The notes under the pieces are model-generated. The model was given only the letters and a program-made list of their open reading frames with translations. It made no database searches and had not been told where the DNA came from. Positions 16,360 to 25,600 of a stretch of DNA of 45,126 nt are shown here, piece after piece (positions within the stretch are counted from its first letter, which is position 1; each line of letters starts with the position of its first letter). This stretch comes from Planctomycetota bacterium (GTDB lineage: Bacteria; Planctomycetota; UBA8742; UBA2392). A program made the position numbers and the translations under genes. Where the stretch lies: NCBI GenBank assembly GCA_020845475.1, contig JADLFN010000092.1, positions 1 to 45,126 of the forward strand, written 5' to 3'.

Positions 16360-18015
16360 TTACGCTGCGCGCTTGCGGCGCAGCGCAAGGCTCGCCGCCG
16401 CCAGCACGAGCAGCAGCACCCCGCCTGTTTCGCCCGCGCTGCAGCCACCCCCACCGCCGCTTGTGCCGCCCGTGCCGCGGCCCACCGGGGCACTGACGGT
16501 GGCCGTGGCGCTGGCGCTGTTGGAAGCCGCGCTGTCGCCCACCGTGTTGGAGGCGATCACCCGGTAAGTGTACTGCGTGCCGTCCGTCAGGCCGGTGTCG
16601 AGGTAGCTCGTGGCTCCCGCAGCCAGCGTGGTAAGCGTGGCGAAGGCGCCGCCGGAAACGCTGCGCTCAAGGCGAAAGCCGTCTTCGTTGTTGCTGGCGT
16701 CGGTCCAACTCACACTGATCTGCAATCCGGCTTGCGCAACAGCGCTGCAATTCGTGGGCGCGCTGGGTGCTGTGGGCGCGGGCGGAGTGGTATTGTCTTC
16801 GCAAGCACCCATGTCCGGTGCAATTCCGGCAGGCCGCGCATTGCCGTCGTAATCGTCGCTCACGCTTGCGTGCGTGGTCGCGGCATTGACCACGCTTGCG
16901 GGCGCGGTCGCGCTCAGGCGCAAATCGCCCGAACTCGCGGCGATGAACCACGAAGCCTGCGCGTTGCTGACGTTGTTGCTGACGGTGTTGGCGCTCGTGC
17001 CGCCGCCGCGATCGGTGACGGCGCAGTCAAGCAGATTGAAGCGGATTTCCGCACCCGTCGTGCTGAAGCGGTACTCGATGCCGTTGGCGAAGCTGCCGCT
17101 TTGGATGATCGTGTTGTTGAGGCACTTGGTATTGGGAGAATCCCAGATCAGGATGCTGCAATCAGGCGTGTCCACGCCCGTGGGCGTGCCACCGGCGCGA
17201 TAGATGAAGTTGTTGCGGATCACGCCGCCGGCGTGGTCGGTTTGCGGTGCGGTGCGATCAATCAGGCCAAGGGCGATGGCCGTTTCGCAGTTGATGAATG
17301 TGTTGCCTTCGCACGTCGTGTTGCTGCTGCCGTTCCACATGAGCACTGCGGGCCCGACACCACCGGGGACGAGGTTGACGAGTTCAAAGCGGTTGTGGCG
17401 GATGATCCAGCCATCGCCGCCGTGGATGTCGACACCGTTGGTATAAGTGGTTCCCTGCGCGGTGTAACGCATGAGCGTGTACTCGACGATGCCGTTGTCG
17501 GAGCCGCCCGCATAGCCGCTGGCGGAGCCTTTGATGAACTGCTCGCCGGTGTCGAGCAGGCGGCAGTTGTAGATGCGCACGTTGCTCACGCCCGTTTCGC
17601 CCGCAATCTGGATCGCGTGGTAGTAAACGTTGCGAATCGTGAGATCGGCGATCAGCATCGTGCTGGTCTTGCTCACGTGAATGCCGTGGGGAATGGTGCC
17701 CGAGCTGCTGCTCATGCCATTGCCCTGGATAATGCAGGCGGCGGGATTGCGCGAAGCGGAGCGAATGCCGATGTTGGTGCGCGTGACGGTCGCGGCGCCG
17801 TTGAAGAACAGGCTTTGCGTGAGCGTGTAGGTGCCGTCGGCGACCTCAATGATCTGGTTATCGGCAATGTTGGCCACGGCATTCTGCAGCGCGCTGACGG
17901 TGCTTACGCTGACCACAGTCGTTCCGCCGGGATTGGCCAGTGTTGGCGCGGTGTCGTAGTCCCTGGCGGCAAGGGGGGTGCACAGGCAAAGAAGTACCAA
18001 CGTCATTCGCAGCAT
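16360..18015 (-). CDS. Secreted parallel beta-helix protein with FN3 domain and GGCSxG sorting tail
   Basis: A 551-aa protein with a GAGGAG ribosome site 7 nt before the ATG. The signal peptide ends near Pro-Leu-Ala-Ala-Arg (residue ~18). Residues ~35-400 form a right-handed parallel beta-helix of the pectate lyase/chondroitinase-B type: the opening 'VSALQNAVANIADNQIIEVADGTYT' is the classic first turn, followed by repeated 'GvsNvrIyNcrl', 'n.iivrHNrFe', 'c.GNtFinCetai' coils. A fibronectin type III domain occupies ~425-508. The tail is a Gly-rich stretch, Gly-Gly-Cys-Ser-Ala-Gly (Cys525), a hydrophobic segment (~531-545) and Arg-Arg-Lys-Arg. Catalytic Lys/Arg of a polysaccharide lyase cannot be assigned, so the enzymatic role is open. 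It shares the sorting-tail type with the 893-aa protein at 1719. Confidence 0.85.
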   Translation of the reverse strand: MLRMTLVLLCLCTPLAARDYDTAPTLANPGGTTVVSVSTVSALQNAVANIADNQIIEVADGTYTLTQSLFFNGAATVTRTNIGIRSASRNPAACIIQGNGMSSSSGTIPHGIHVSKTSTMLIADLTIRNVYYHAIQIAGETGVSNVRIYNCRLLDTGEQFIKGSASGYAGGSDNGIVEYTLMRYTAQGTTYTNGVDIHGGDGWIIRHNRFELVNLVPGGVGPAVLMWNGSSNTTCEGNTFINCETAIALGLIDRTAPQTDHAGGVIRNNFIYRAGGTPTGVDTPDCSILIWDSPNTKCLNNTIIQSGSFANGIEYRFSTTGAEIRFNLLDCAVTDRGGGTSANTVSNNVSNAQASWFIAASSGDLRLSATAPASVVNAATTHASVSDDYDGNARPAGIAPDMGACEDNTTPPAPTAPSAPTNCSAVAQAGLQISVSWTDASNNEDGFRLERSVSGGAFATLTTLAAGATSYLDTGLTDGTQYTYRVIASNTVGDSAASNSASATATVSAPVGRGTGGTSGGGGGCSAGETGGVLLLVLAAASLALRRKRAA

Positions 18016-18064
18016 GACTTTCTCCTCGGGAAAAGATCGAAAGGCTCATCAGCGCGCAGGCGCG

Positions 18065-19528
18065 CTATTCCTCAAGGCGCGCGATTTCAATCCAGTCGAT
18101 TTCGAGAAGCGCTTCGGGCGCGCCTTCAATATGGAACTGGAAGTTCACGAACTCAGAGCCGGCCTGCGGCCGCACTTTGCCGCTGCCACGGTCGAGCATG
18201 TTGCTCGGCTTGAACTCCAGCGTCTGCCATTCGCCGCTTTTCCAGCTCGCGACCTCGTGGCCGAAGTTGTCGTTCTTGGCTTCGTCGAACATCTGCACCA
18301 GCAGCGATTTGGCCTTGCTGACACGAAAGCGCACGCGGATCACCTCGCCCGGAAGCAACACATGACGCGGCTCGAACTTGAACGCCACGGTGTCGTTGCC
18401 GCCCTTGGAAATCGCAAGGCCGGGCTTGAGCAGGCCGCCATAGAGGCCGCCCGCTGGTTCTTTGTCAAAATCCTCGCGCAGCATCACGCGCGCGGGCAGG
18501 CGCTTTAACAACTTTGCCGGAGCGGCCCGCCCCATCTGGCGTTTGGACAGGCCGCGCTTGCTCAATGTCGCGCCGGTGTTCTCCACTACGTTGCCGTCGG
18601 AGGTCTGCACTTTGCCGTGCAGCACGTCGATGCGCAGGCCACTTGAAGAAATGCCGAACACGGCTACGCCGGAAAGCTCAGCGCGCAACTCGCCCGCTGT
18701 GATCGTAAGGGTTTGCGTGAGCGCGAGGTTGTCGGCATAGAGCGAATTCTTGCGCAACTCGATGCTGCTTTCTTCGAGCGTGATTTCGCCGTCAAAGCGC
18801 AGCGAAGCCGCGCCGATGGTGAAATCAACCATGTCGCCCGTCTGGAGCTGCGCGCCTGCGAACAATTTTTCGCCCTGCGCGAGGTCGCGCCATGTTTCAG
18901 CCTCTCCGTACCGGATCTTCGCGCGCGCGGCTTTCTCGAGCCCGATCACGGCTCCAAGCTCGCGGCGCTCAACGGGTTTCACTTCCGTCTTGGGCTCTTC
19001 TTTGGGCTTTTCGACTTCGTCGGGCTTGGCCGGTATTTCTTCCGGTTTGGGCTGAGGCTTTTCTTCCGGCTTGGGCTCGGGTTTTGGTGTTTCTTCCGGC
19101 TTGGGATGTGGCTTTTCCTCGGGCCTGGGCTCCGGCTTGGGCGCATCTTCCGTGCGCTCTTTTGGAGTTTCTTCAGATTCATTGGCCGGCGGGCGGGGTT
19201 CCGGTTTGACTTCCGGCTTGGGCTGGGCGTGCTCGCCCGGCCTGCCTGCCTTGGGAGCCGGAACCTCGTTCGCCGGCGCGTTGCTGCGCGCCGTCGAGTT
19301 CATTGCAGGCTTGGACCAGTCCACCGTGAACACCAGCAAGAGCACCACGCTGGCCGCTACCGCCGTGATGATCGAGCCCGCCACAGTGCGCGTGTGGCGC
19401 TGCCGCATAGCCGCGCGCTCGCCGGCGATGCGCAGGCGCAGGCGGTTGGCAAAGGACGCATTGGCACCGCGCTCGCCTGCAAAGGCGCGGCGCGCGAGGT
19501 CGTCAATCTTGTCTGTGGTGCGGCGCAT
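18065..19528 (-). CDS. Membrane-anchored FecR-like protein with Pro-Lys-Glu linker and C-terminal beta domain
   Basis: A 487-aa protein. A short cytoplasmic N-terminus (~48 residues, basic) is followed by one membrane helix (~49-69). A long Pro/Lys/Glu linker (~85-190, many PKPE and EEKP units) probably spans the periplasm, as TonB-type linkers do. A FecR-like domain lies at ~195-325 (RYGEAETWRDLAQGEKLFAGAQLQTGD... ISSSGLRIDVLHGKVQ), and a C-terminal jelly-roll or carbohydrate-binding-like domain at ~345-487 ends WIEIARLEE. FecR-like proteins usually regulate an ECF sigma factor, but none is adjacent; the only ECF sigma gene in the window, at 34.8 kb, has its own partner. No ribosome site is clear. 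It may be in an operon with the beta-helix gene, 49 bp downstream. Confidence 0.8.
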   Translation of the reverse strand: MRRTTDKIDDLARRAFAGERGANASFANRLRLRIAGERAAMRQRHTRTVAGSIITAVAASVVLLLVFTVDWSKPAMNSTARSNAPANEVPAPKAGRPGEHAQPKPEVKPEPRPPANESEETPKERTEDAPKPEPRPEEKPHPKPEETPKPEPKPEEKPQPKPEEIPAKPDEVEKPKEEPKTEVKPVERRELGAVIGLEKAARAKIRYGEAETWRDLAQGEKLFAGAQLQTGDMVDFTIGAASLRFDGEITLEESSIELRKNSLYADNLALTQTLTITAGELRAELSGVAVFGISSSGLRIDVLHGKVQTSDGNVVENTGATLSKRGLSKRQMGRAAPAKLLKRLPARVMLREDFDKEPAGGLYGGLLKPGLAISKGGNDTVAFKFEPRHVLLPGEVIRVRFRVSKAKSLLVQMFDEAKNDNFGHEVASWKSGEWQTLEFKPSNMLDRGSGKVRPQAGSEFVNFQFHIEGAPEALLEIDWIEIARLEE

Positions 19529-19574
19529 CTACACCGTAAACACCGCCGGGCAACGCATGGTCAGGAACAATCCG

Positions 19575-21005
19575 CTACTTCTTGACCGTGACGTCGCCCC
19601 AGAGATAGGGGCGGAACAGGGCAAAGAAATCCAGACCGGAGAACAACACCTCGTCGCGCGTGTGCATGCTCAGGCCAAAAGCATTAAAGAGGAAGGCCTC
19701 GGGTACCTCGCCGCCCAAGAGCGACTTCAGCGGCAGCGCGGCTTCAAACTCCATGACCCGGTTCTTCACCGTTCCCTTGAACTTGCAGCCCGCCAGCGGC
19801 TTGAGCTTGATCTCCTTTCCGGAGTTATCGAGGCGCCAGCATTCCAGCCCGGTCTGCCCATTGTCGCCCAGCAGCAAGAGCACGTCTTCGTCATTGCTCT
19901 TGAGCCGGCGTTCCTTGCCAAAACAGAGCAGCAACCCCGAGCCGAGGTCGTTCTCGCGCGTGGATTGAAACTCGCCCTCGTAGCGCAGGCGCGCGTGCAG
20001 CATGAGGCAATCGCCGGCGATCACCCAGCGCAGGTGCTCATCCTCCATGCGGCAATCAAGCGTTACTTCGGTGCGGAAGTTGGCCCAGTTCTCGCCACTG
20101 CCGTCCACTTCTGCGGCGTCTTTGAAGACGTTAAGCGTGGCTTTGCCCAGCACCGGCAGCGTGGATTCGTAGTCGCGCTGGAGAAAATTTTCGATTCGGT
20201 AAACATCGCGCTGCTCATTCGCGAAATAGAGTTCCGTGCCGGCAAAGCACAGCGCTTCGCACTGGCGCGCGCCCAGGCGCGTGCGCTTGAGCGGCGCGCC
20301 GGAGAGCTTGTCTTTCTTGTACTGGTAAAGGTGCGTGTAGGTCAGCAGCACCACGGTATCGCCGCTGATATCGGCGGCGGTGATTTGCTCGCCCTTCTCA
20401 AGTTCAAGCTCGCCCGCGAGCACCGGCGTGTTGACCTTGGCCATGTCCAGCGTGTCGCAGCGGAAGACACCCGTGGTCTTCTCGCCGCGGTTCTTCACAA
20501 ACAGGTGCACCTTCCCGTCGATCACGCACACACCCTCGCAATCATGGGCGCCGTCGGGATAGGTGATGTGGTAAGTAGCCGCGCGCAGCAGCGTGCGCGT
20601 GTTGGGCTCGTAGCGCACGCGGTAAAGCGACACCTTCTCACGGGCGCGGTGGTTGTCGCCGGTGTCGCAGACAAGCAGGTCGCCTTCGAGCACGGCGAGT
20701 TCTTCCCAGTCCTCCGCGTCGGCGCCGTTGACTTCAAAGGCCTGGGCGTTGGTGAAATCAGGAGTGATGCTGCGATAGACCACGGCTTCGGCGCCGCTGT
20801 CATTGTGCGTCCAGTAAGCGCCGCCCGTGAACGCCAGCCCGCTGCATTCATTAATGGCTTTGTGGGCAATGCGCGTTACAGGTGCAAGCGTGGCCTGCTT
20901 GGGTGCGATATCTGTGAGGGAATCGCGTACGGCTGCCTCGCCGGGCGCGGCTTTTGAGCTGGCGAAGATGAACAGAGTGAGGAGCAGGGCAAGAGAGTTG
21001 CGCAT
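19575..21005 (-). CDS. Exported beta-propeller protein with CBM9-like C-terminal domain
   Basis: A 476-aa protein. The signal peptide is MRNSLALLLTLFIFASSKAAPGEA, with cleavage around residue 20. The first half is a propeller of the type with 'NECSGLAF.GGAYWTHNDSGAE', 'DWEELAVLEGDLLVCDTGDNHRAR' and 'DCEGVCVIDGKVHLFVKNRG' blades, a recurrent family of exported bacterial proteins with no firmly assigned activity. The second half (~290-476) resembles family 9-like carbohydrate-binding or heme/sugar-binding beta-sandwich domains (GENWANFRTEVTLDCRMEDEHLRWVIAGDCL..., FEAALPLKSLLGG). It lies 46 bp upstream of the FecR-like gene on the same strand, so the minus-strand set down to 16360 may be co-transcribed. 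Function unknown. Confidence 0.8.
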   Translation of the reverse strand: MRNSLALLLTLFIFASSKAAPGEAAVRDSLTDIAPKQATLAPVTRIAHKAINECSGLAFTGGAYWTHNDSGAEAVVYRSITPDFTNAQAFEVNGADAEDWEELAVLEGDLLVCDTGDNHRAREKVSLYRVRYEPNTRTLLRAATYHITYPDGAHDCEGVCVIDGKVHLFVKNRGEKTTGVFRCDTLDMAKVNTPVLAGELELEKGEQITAADISGDTVVLLTYTHLYQYKKDKLSGAPLKRTRLGARQCEALCFAGTELYFANEQRDVYRIENFLQRDYESTLPVLGKATLNVFKDAAEVDGSGENWANFRTEVTLDCRMEDEHLRWVIAGDCLMLHARLRYEGEFQSTRENDLGSGLLLCFGKERRLKSNDEDVLLLLGDNGQTGLECWRLDNSGKEIKLKPLAGCKFKGTVKNRVMEFEAALPLKSLLGGEVPEAFLFNAFGLSMHTRDEVLFSGLDFFALFRPYLWGDVTVKK

Positions 21006-21018
21006 GGCGGTAGGATAT

Positions 21019-21078
21019 GGGTTCTGGGGTCTGGGTTCTAGGTTCTGTGAAAGCGATACAAGCCGCCGTCCCAGAACC
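21019..21078. repeat. GC-rich heptamer array with inverted partner
   Basis: Four tandem heptamers at 21019-21046 (GGGTTCT, GGGGTCT, GGGTTCT, AGGTTCT). An inverted CCCAGAACC follows at 21070-21078, so the array can fold into a hairpin. It lies just upstream of the minus-strand propeller gene. Confidence 0.7.
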
Positions 21079-21098
21079 GAGCACGTGCCTCTAAACGG

Positions 21099-21122
21099 TA
21101 ATTCCCGCTTGCGCGGGAATTA
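21099..21122. repeat. REP-like palindrome of the ATTCCC-N8-GGGAAT type
   Basis: A perfect 10-bp inverted repeat (21099-21108 with 21113-21122) with a TTGC loop. The core matches the ATTCCC-8N-GGGAAT form known from the neisserial dRS3 element and from REP-like repeats in other genomes. Only one copy is seen here. Confidence 0.6.
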
Positions 21123-21463
21123 ATGCGATCCACCTGTGTCGTAGGGCTGGACTGTTTGTGCACCCTTATGAGTGCAAGTGGGTGGCCTCAGGAATCCCCG
21201 GAGCCGTCCCCCAACAAGGAGGGAGGGCATGGTCCGGAAGACGCCGATTCGGCTTCCCCGTTGGTATGCATCGGCGCAGCAAACGTATTGCCAGACGCAG
21301 TACGGGCACCGCAGATCGCTGGTTCAGTGTAGGAACCCGTAAGGCGCGCGCAACGTTCGGATTTCAGGCAGTCGCGAGCCCTTCTTTCCTTGAAAGCTGC
21401 AACCTCCCAACCCACACTTACCTATGCTGAACTTCCCCTGGCGCGCCCTGGGCCTGGCTGCAT
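21123..21463 (+). other. Long non-coding leader before the pseudopilin operon, rich in hairpins
   Basis: I see no convincing gene in these 341 bases. Several stems can be drawn: GGC-ATG-GTC/CGGAA/GAC-GCC at 21226-21245, GCCGA/TCGGC at 21243-21253, GCAA/ACGTA/TTGC at 21279-21291, and CACCC/GGGTG around 21160-21185. The spacing suits a structured 5' leader or a small RNA upstream of the pseudopilin genes. It matches no RNA family that I can name with confidence. Confidence 0.3.
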
Positions 21464-22696
21464 ATGCGTGCACGGCATGGCTTTACGCTGCTGGAGCTGC
21501 TGGTCGTTATCAGCATTATCACCCTGATAATGCTGATGGTGACGGCGCTGGCCGGCTCGTTGAAATCGGGTCCGCCGCTGGAGCAGGCGGCGGGCGGCAT
21601 CGCCACGCTTGCGCAGCGCGTGCGCCAGACCAGCGCCACACAACGCGTGCACGGCGAGATCGTGCTCGACTACAAGAACGACCGCGCCATTGCGCTGGCG
21701 CGCCAGCAGCATGTCACGTTCGCCTTTGAAGACGCGCCCGGCAGCAAGAAGGCCGCGGGCTCCAATGGGATCGTCGGTGATTACGTCAATGGCGCCACGC
21801 CGCTGGGTTCGCGGCAGTTCGAATTGCGCGACGGTTCCGCCTGCGAAATCCCCGACACCAGCGCGGCTTTCCGTATTCCGTGGCTGGCGCAATACGAAGT
21901 GGAAGGCGATTTCGAGGGCGCAGGCCTGGCCTTTGATTTCTTCCCCATGGGCAATGGCGCGGGCCGCGTGGTCGATTTTGGCAGCGCGTTTTCACTTACG
22001 GTCAGCGAGGTGGTGCAGGGTGCCTGCCGCCTCATGCTCAATTCGGGAGGCACGCAAACGGTGGCCGAAACGCTGGTGGCGGGCTACCGCTGGTGCACCG
22101 TGGAAATCGCCGTCAGCCGCTACGGCGTGCGCCTTTACGTGGACGGGCGCATGACCGAGAAGTTGCCATCGCAGGATTCCCCCGTGCCGCCCGCGCAATC
22201 GGCGGTCAATTTCGCGGGGTTCCCGTGCCGCATCGACAATGTGCAGTTCTTCTCGCTGGTTTCGAGCCAGGTGTTTGAAATCGGGCCGAGTGTGCAACTG
22301 CTGGCCGATGGTGTGTGGCCCGAGATTGAACTCGAAGGCAAAGCCGAAGACATTTACGACGTTGACGCCAAGGCCGACCCGCGCAGAACCGGCGGCAAGG
22401 ATCTGAGCCTCTCCGGCGAAGGCCTGCCGGACACGCGCCCCCCGGCAATCCGCCACGTTTTCTTCGACGACACCGGCAAACTCGACCCCGCCATCCATCC
22501 CGGCGCGGTGCGCATTGCGCTCGTAACACAGGGCAACAGCGGGCCGCAGCGCATGATCGTCACGGTTCACCCCCTGGGCGCGGTCACCACGCAGGAAGTT
22601 GAACGCTTCGACTGGGAACCCGAGCCCACGCCTGAAGCCCCTGCGCCTGCGAGTCCTGCAGCGAATAAGCCCGCGTCTAATGGGAGTGCAAAATGA
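21464..22696 (+). CDS. gspH: GspH-like minor pseudopilin with inserted lectin-like domain
   Basis: A 410-aa protein, more than twice the usual GspH length (~150-200). The N-terminus MRARHG then FTLLELLVVISIITLIMLMV is a textbook prepilin: cleavage after Gly6, N-methylated Phe7, Glu at +5, then the membrane/polymerisation helix. Residues ~125-265 look like a concanavalin/LamG-type beta-sandwich (AFDFFPMGNG..., LVAGYRWCTVEIAVSRYGVRLYVDGR), followed by a GspH-type body and an Ala/Pro-rich C-terminus. It is the first gene of the H-K-J-I cluster, and its stop overlaps the start of gspK at ATGA. A minor pseudopilin would be part of the tip of the type II secretion pseudopilus in the inner membrane/periplasm. 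The ribosome site is weak. Confidence 0.85.
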   Translation: MRARHGFTLLELLVVISIITLIMLMVTALAGSLKSGPPLEQAAGGIATLAQRVRQTSATQRVHGEIVLDYKNDRAIALARQQHVTFAFEDAPGSKKAAGSNGIVGDYVNGATPLGSRQFELRDGSACEIPDTSAAFRIPWLAQYEVEGDFEGAGLAFDFFPMGNGAGRVVDFGSAFSLTVSEVVQGACRLMLNSGGTQTVAETLVAGYRWCTVEIAVSRYGVRLYVDGRMTEKLPSQDSPVPPAQSAVNFAGFPCRIDNVQFFSLVSSQVFEIGPSVQLLADGVWPEIELEGKAEDIYDVDAKADPRRTGGKDLSLSGEGLPDTRPPAIRHVFFDDTGKLDPAIHPGAVRIALVTQGNSGPQRMIVTVHPLGAVTTQEVERFDWEPEPTPEAPAPASPAANKPASNGSAK

Positions 22697-25600
22697 TTTG
22701 GCGGGCTCGAATGAAAAATTCAAAATTCAAAATTCAAAATCCCGTCACGGCGTGCACCGTCTCGACGGGCCATTCTGAATTTTCAATTTTGAGTTTTGAA
22801 TTGCGCCGCGCAAAGCGTGGCGCCGCGGTCATGCTCGTGCTCGTGCTCTTGATGCTCCTGCTGGCCATGGCAGTGCCCTTTGTGTTCGTGATGGCGCAGC
22901 AGGAGGGTACAAGCGCCGCAACGCTGGACAGCGAGCACGCCCGCCACACCTCGCGCGCCGGAACCGATTACGCGCTCGCGCGCCTGGGCCAGACGCACCG
23001 CCTCAAGGAGTACGGTCGCTGGTATGGCAAGAGCGCACTCGATGTCAGCACCGTCAACGACGCCACACGCACGCCGCCCTACCCGCAGTGGCTGCCGCCC
23101 GTCTATGACAATCCTTACGTCGATGGCTACTACGAATGCCTCGCCGATTTCAGCCGCGAGTTCTACGGCCAAGACGAAGCCGGCGATCTCTTCGCGCGCA
23201 CACGCGATAACGGCCGCAAGCTCTTTGACACCGAGGATTCCCTGCGCCAGACGCTGGGCGTCAACGTCACGGACGAAACCGGCAAGGTCAACCTCAACGC
23301 GGCTACACCCGACCTGATCGGCAACCTGCTGGGCAGCGGCGAAGTCACGGAAGTCGGAACACCCAGCGGCACGCAGTACGACTACGTGAACCTCGAGGAC
23401 ACAAGCTTTCTGGGCGACCCGGACGACAAAGGCGTCAACGGCCTGTTCGGCTCCGGGTATGTGGTCATCGACGGCGCGATTTTCAGCTACGTCTCGCGGC
23501 GCGGCAGCACGCTCTATGGCGTAAACAGCCAACTCACTTACACGGCGCCCAACGGGGTCACGGCGCTGTTCAAGGCCGGCGACACGCAACCGATTCAGGT
23601 GGGTCAGGTGGCCACCAGCGTGCAGGCCTACAAGCTGGCGTATTGGCCGGTGTTCGCCAGCCTTGATGGGCGAACGCTGGCCTCGTTCAACAACCTGGGC
23701 GAGACGCGCGACATCGCCAAACAGGAGTGGATGAACGTCCAGGGTTTTGACGATTTCTTCGAGGGGCTCAACCCAGTTCAGTACCAGAACCTGCTCCTCG
23801 ACGCGACCACCGTCGCACCCACGCTGCGCTTTGACGGCCGCTGGTTCTATGGCCACATCGTTGAATCTGCGACCATCCAGCCTGAAGGCCAGGGTGGCCC
23901 GCCGGCTTACACCCTGCGCCTTAACTTTGACAACGTCGTGCAGCCCGATTTCTATGTGCAGGGCGACCCGCGTAGCCCCTTCAAGAACCAGGCGAACACC
24001 ATGGCACGCGGCATCTCGGCGGGGCAAACCGTGCGCATCCGCCACCACAACGGTGCGGTTTCGCTGGGTGTTACGCTGCGCGGCAACCGCAACGGCTTTG
24101 TGTCGGTGGCCACTTCCAACATGGTGAACTACACCAGCAACGAGCCGGTCACGATTGAAGTGGCGGAGCGCGCCTGTGTGAATATCAACACCGCCAGCTA
24201 TCGCGTTCTCTACGCCTGTTTCCGCGGCCTGCGCCCGCGCGGCAGCAACCCCATTCCGCCCGGCATCTCCAGCATGACTGCGGGCAGGCTTGCGGCCGCC
24301 ATCCTCGCGCGCACCCGTTACGATTACATGAACGCGGCCAGCTACGCGCCCTTTCGCGACATGAACGAGCTTGAGCTGTTCTTGCGCGGTTTAATCCAGG
24401 ACGGCACCGACCCCAACAAGTTCCTGCTCGCCAGTGAAGTGGACACCATCATGTTCATGCAGCGCTACCCTTACGCGCCGCAGCCGATGAACACCGCCCA
24501 GTTCACCTTTCAGAGCTATGACGCCTTTGCCGTAGAATCGCTTGCTTCAAAGTTTGCGCCCAACGGCGCGCGCGTGGCCTCGTCGCGCTCCAAGGAATGG
24601 GTGCTGCTGGGCAACGACGCATCGGCGCGCTACCACTGGAACCTGTTCGATCAGATGGGTGCCGAACAGCGCGCCCCGCAGGGCAACATCCTCACACTAT
24701 ACGGCTCTGGCTCGCTCAACGACCGGCCCACGGGCCTGATTGAGCTACCCATCGTTCACTACGCCAACAGCGAACGCTACATTCGTCAGCGTTTTGCGCC
24801 GCCCTTCAACTCACGCCGCATGGACTTAGCCGCGCTGGCGCCCGACAACGCAAACCCCGCCGAGGATTTCTTCCAGAACGTGGCCAATGGCGTAGGCGAC
24901 ATGCTGCCCGGCGCGTTTTCCTTCTGGTTCAAGCCCAACTGGGCGCCCGACAGCGGCACCCATTACATCTTTGATTCCTGCGACACCGAGTATTCCAACC
25001 GGATCTCCGTGCTGTGGTGGAACAACCGCCGGCGCGGCTTCCGCCTTGCCAACAAGCCCAGCGGGCTGGTGTTCCGCATCAAAGACCGCACCCTGGAGCC
25101 CGCCTATACCGAGCTGCGCTACGAGCTCGATCCCAGCCAGTTCCGGCAGGGCCAGTGGTACCACTTCACGCTCGCGTTCAAGGGCACCGACGCCTCGCAG
25201 GCCGTGCTTCTGCTCGATGGCGATTCGCGCGCCGGCGCGGCCAGCAACGCGGCCGTGCCCCAGGTTACGCCAGTTACAAACCACACGTTCATGGCGGCCA
25301 ATGGCGCGTGGGTAAGCCGCACCACGGTGCTGATGGACGACTTGGAGTTCACGGATTTCACGACGCTCAATCCGCAAACGACCTTCGATTTGCGCATCGA
25401 CCCGCAAGATCACGGTGCATTGCCCAGCTTTGGCGTCATCAAGATCGGTGATGAAGCCATCGAGTACGCCGGCAAAGATACCTACCAGATGCTCACGGGC
25501 ATCTCGCGCGGGAGGCGCGGCACCACGCCGCGCTTCCACCCGCGCGGCAGCATCATCACGGTCTGGGGCTACACGCAACAGATGGGCACGTTCACGCAAC

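Noticed and set aside
21226..21245. SRP RNA helix 8 (GGTCCGGAAG)
   Set aside because: Only the ten-base match exists; the symmetric loop with AGCAGC is absent and the hairpin pairs differently.
21260..21345. Cyclic-di-GMP (GEMM-I) riboswitch before the pseudopilin operon
   Set aside because: GCAAACG and GACGCA segments recall it, but the GNRA tetraloop, the conserved P1 pairing and the order of core motifs are missing.
21123..21430. Short open frames on both strands in the leader before gspH
   Set aside because: No ribosome sites, no recognisable domain, and composition unlike neighbouring genes.
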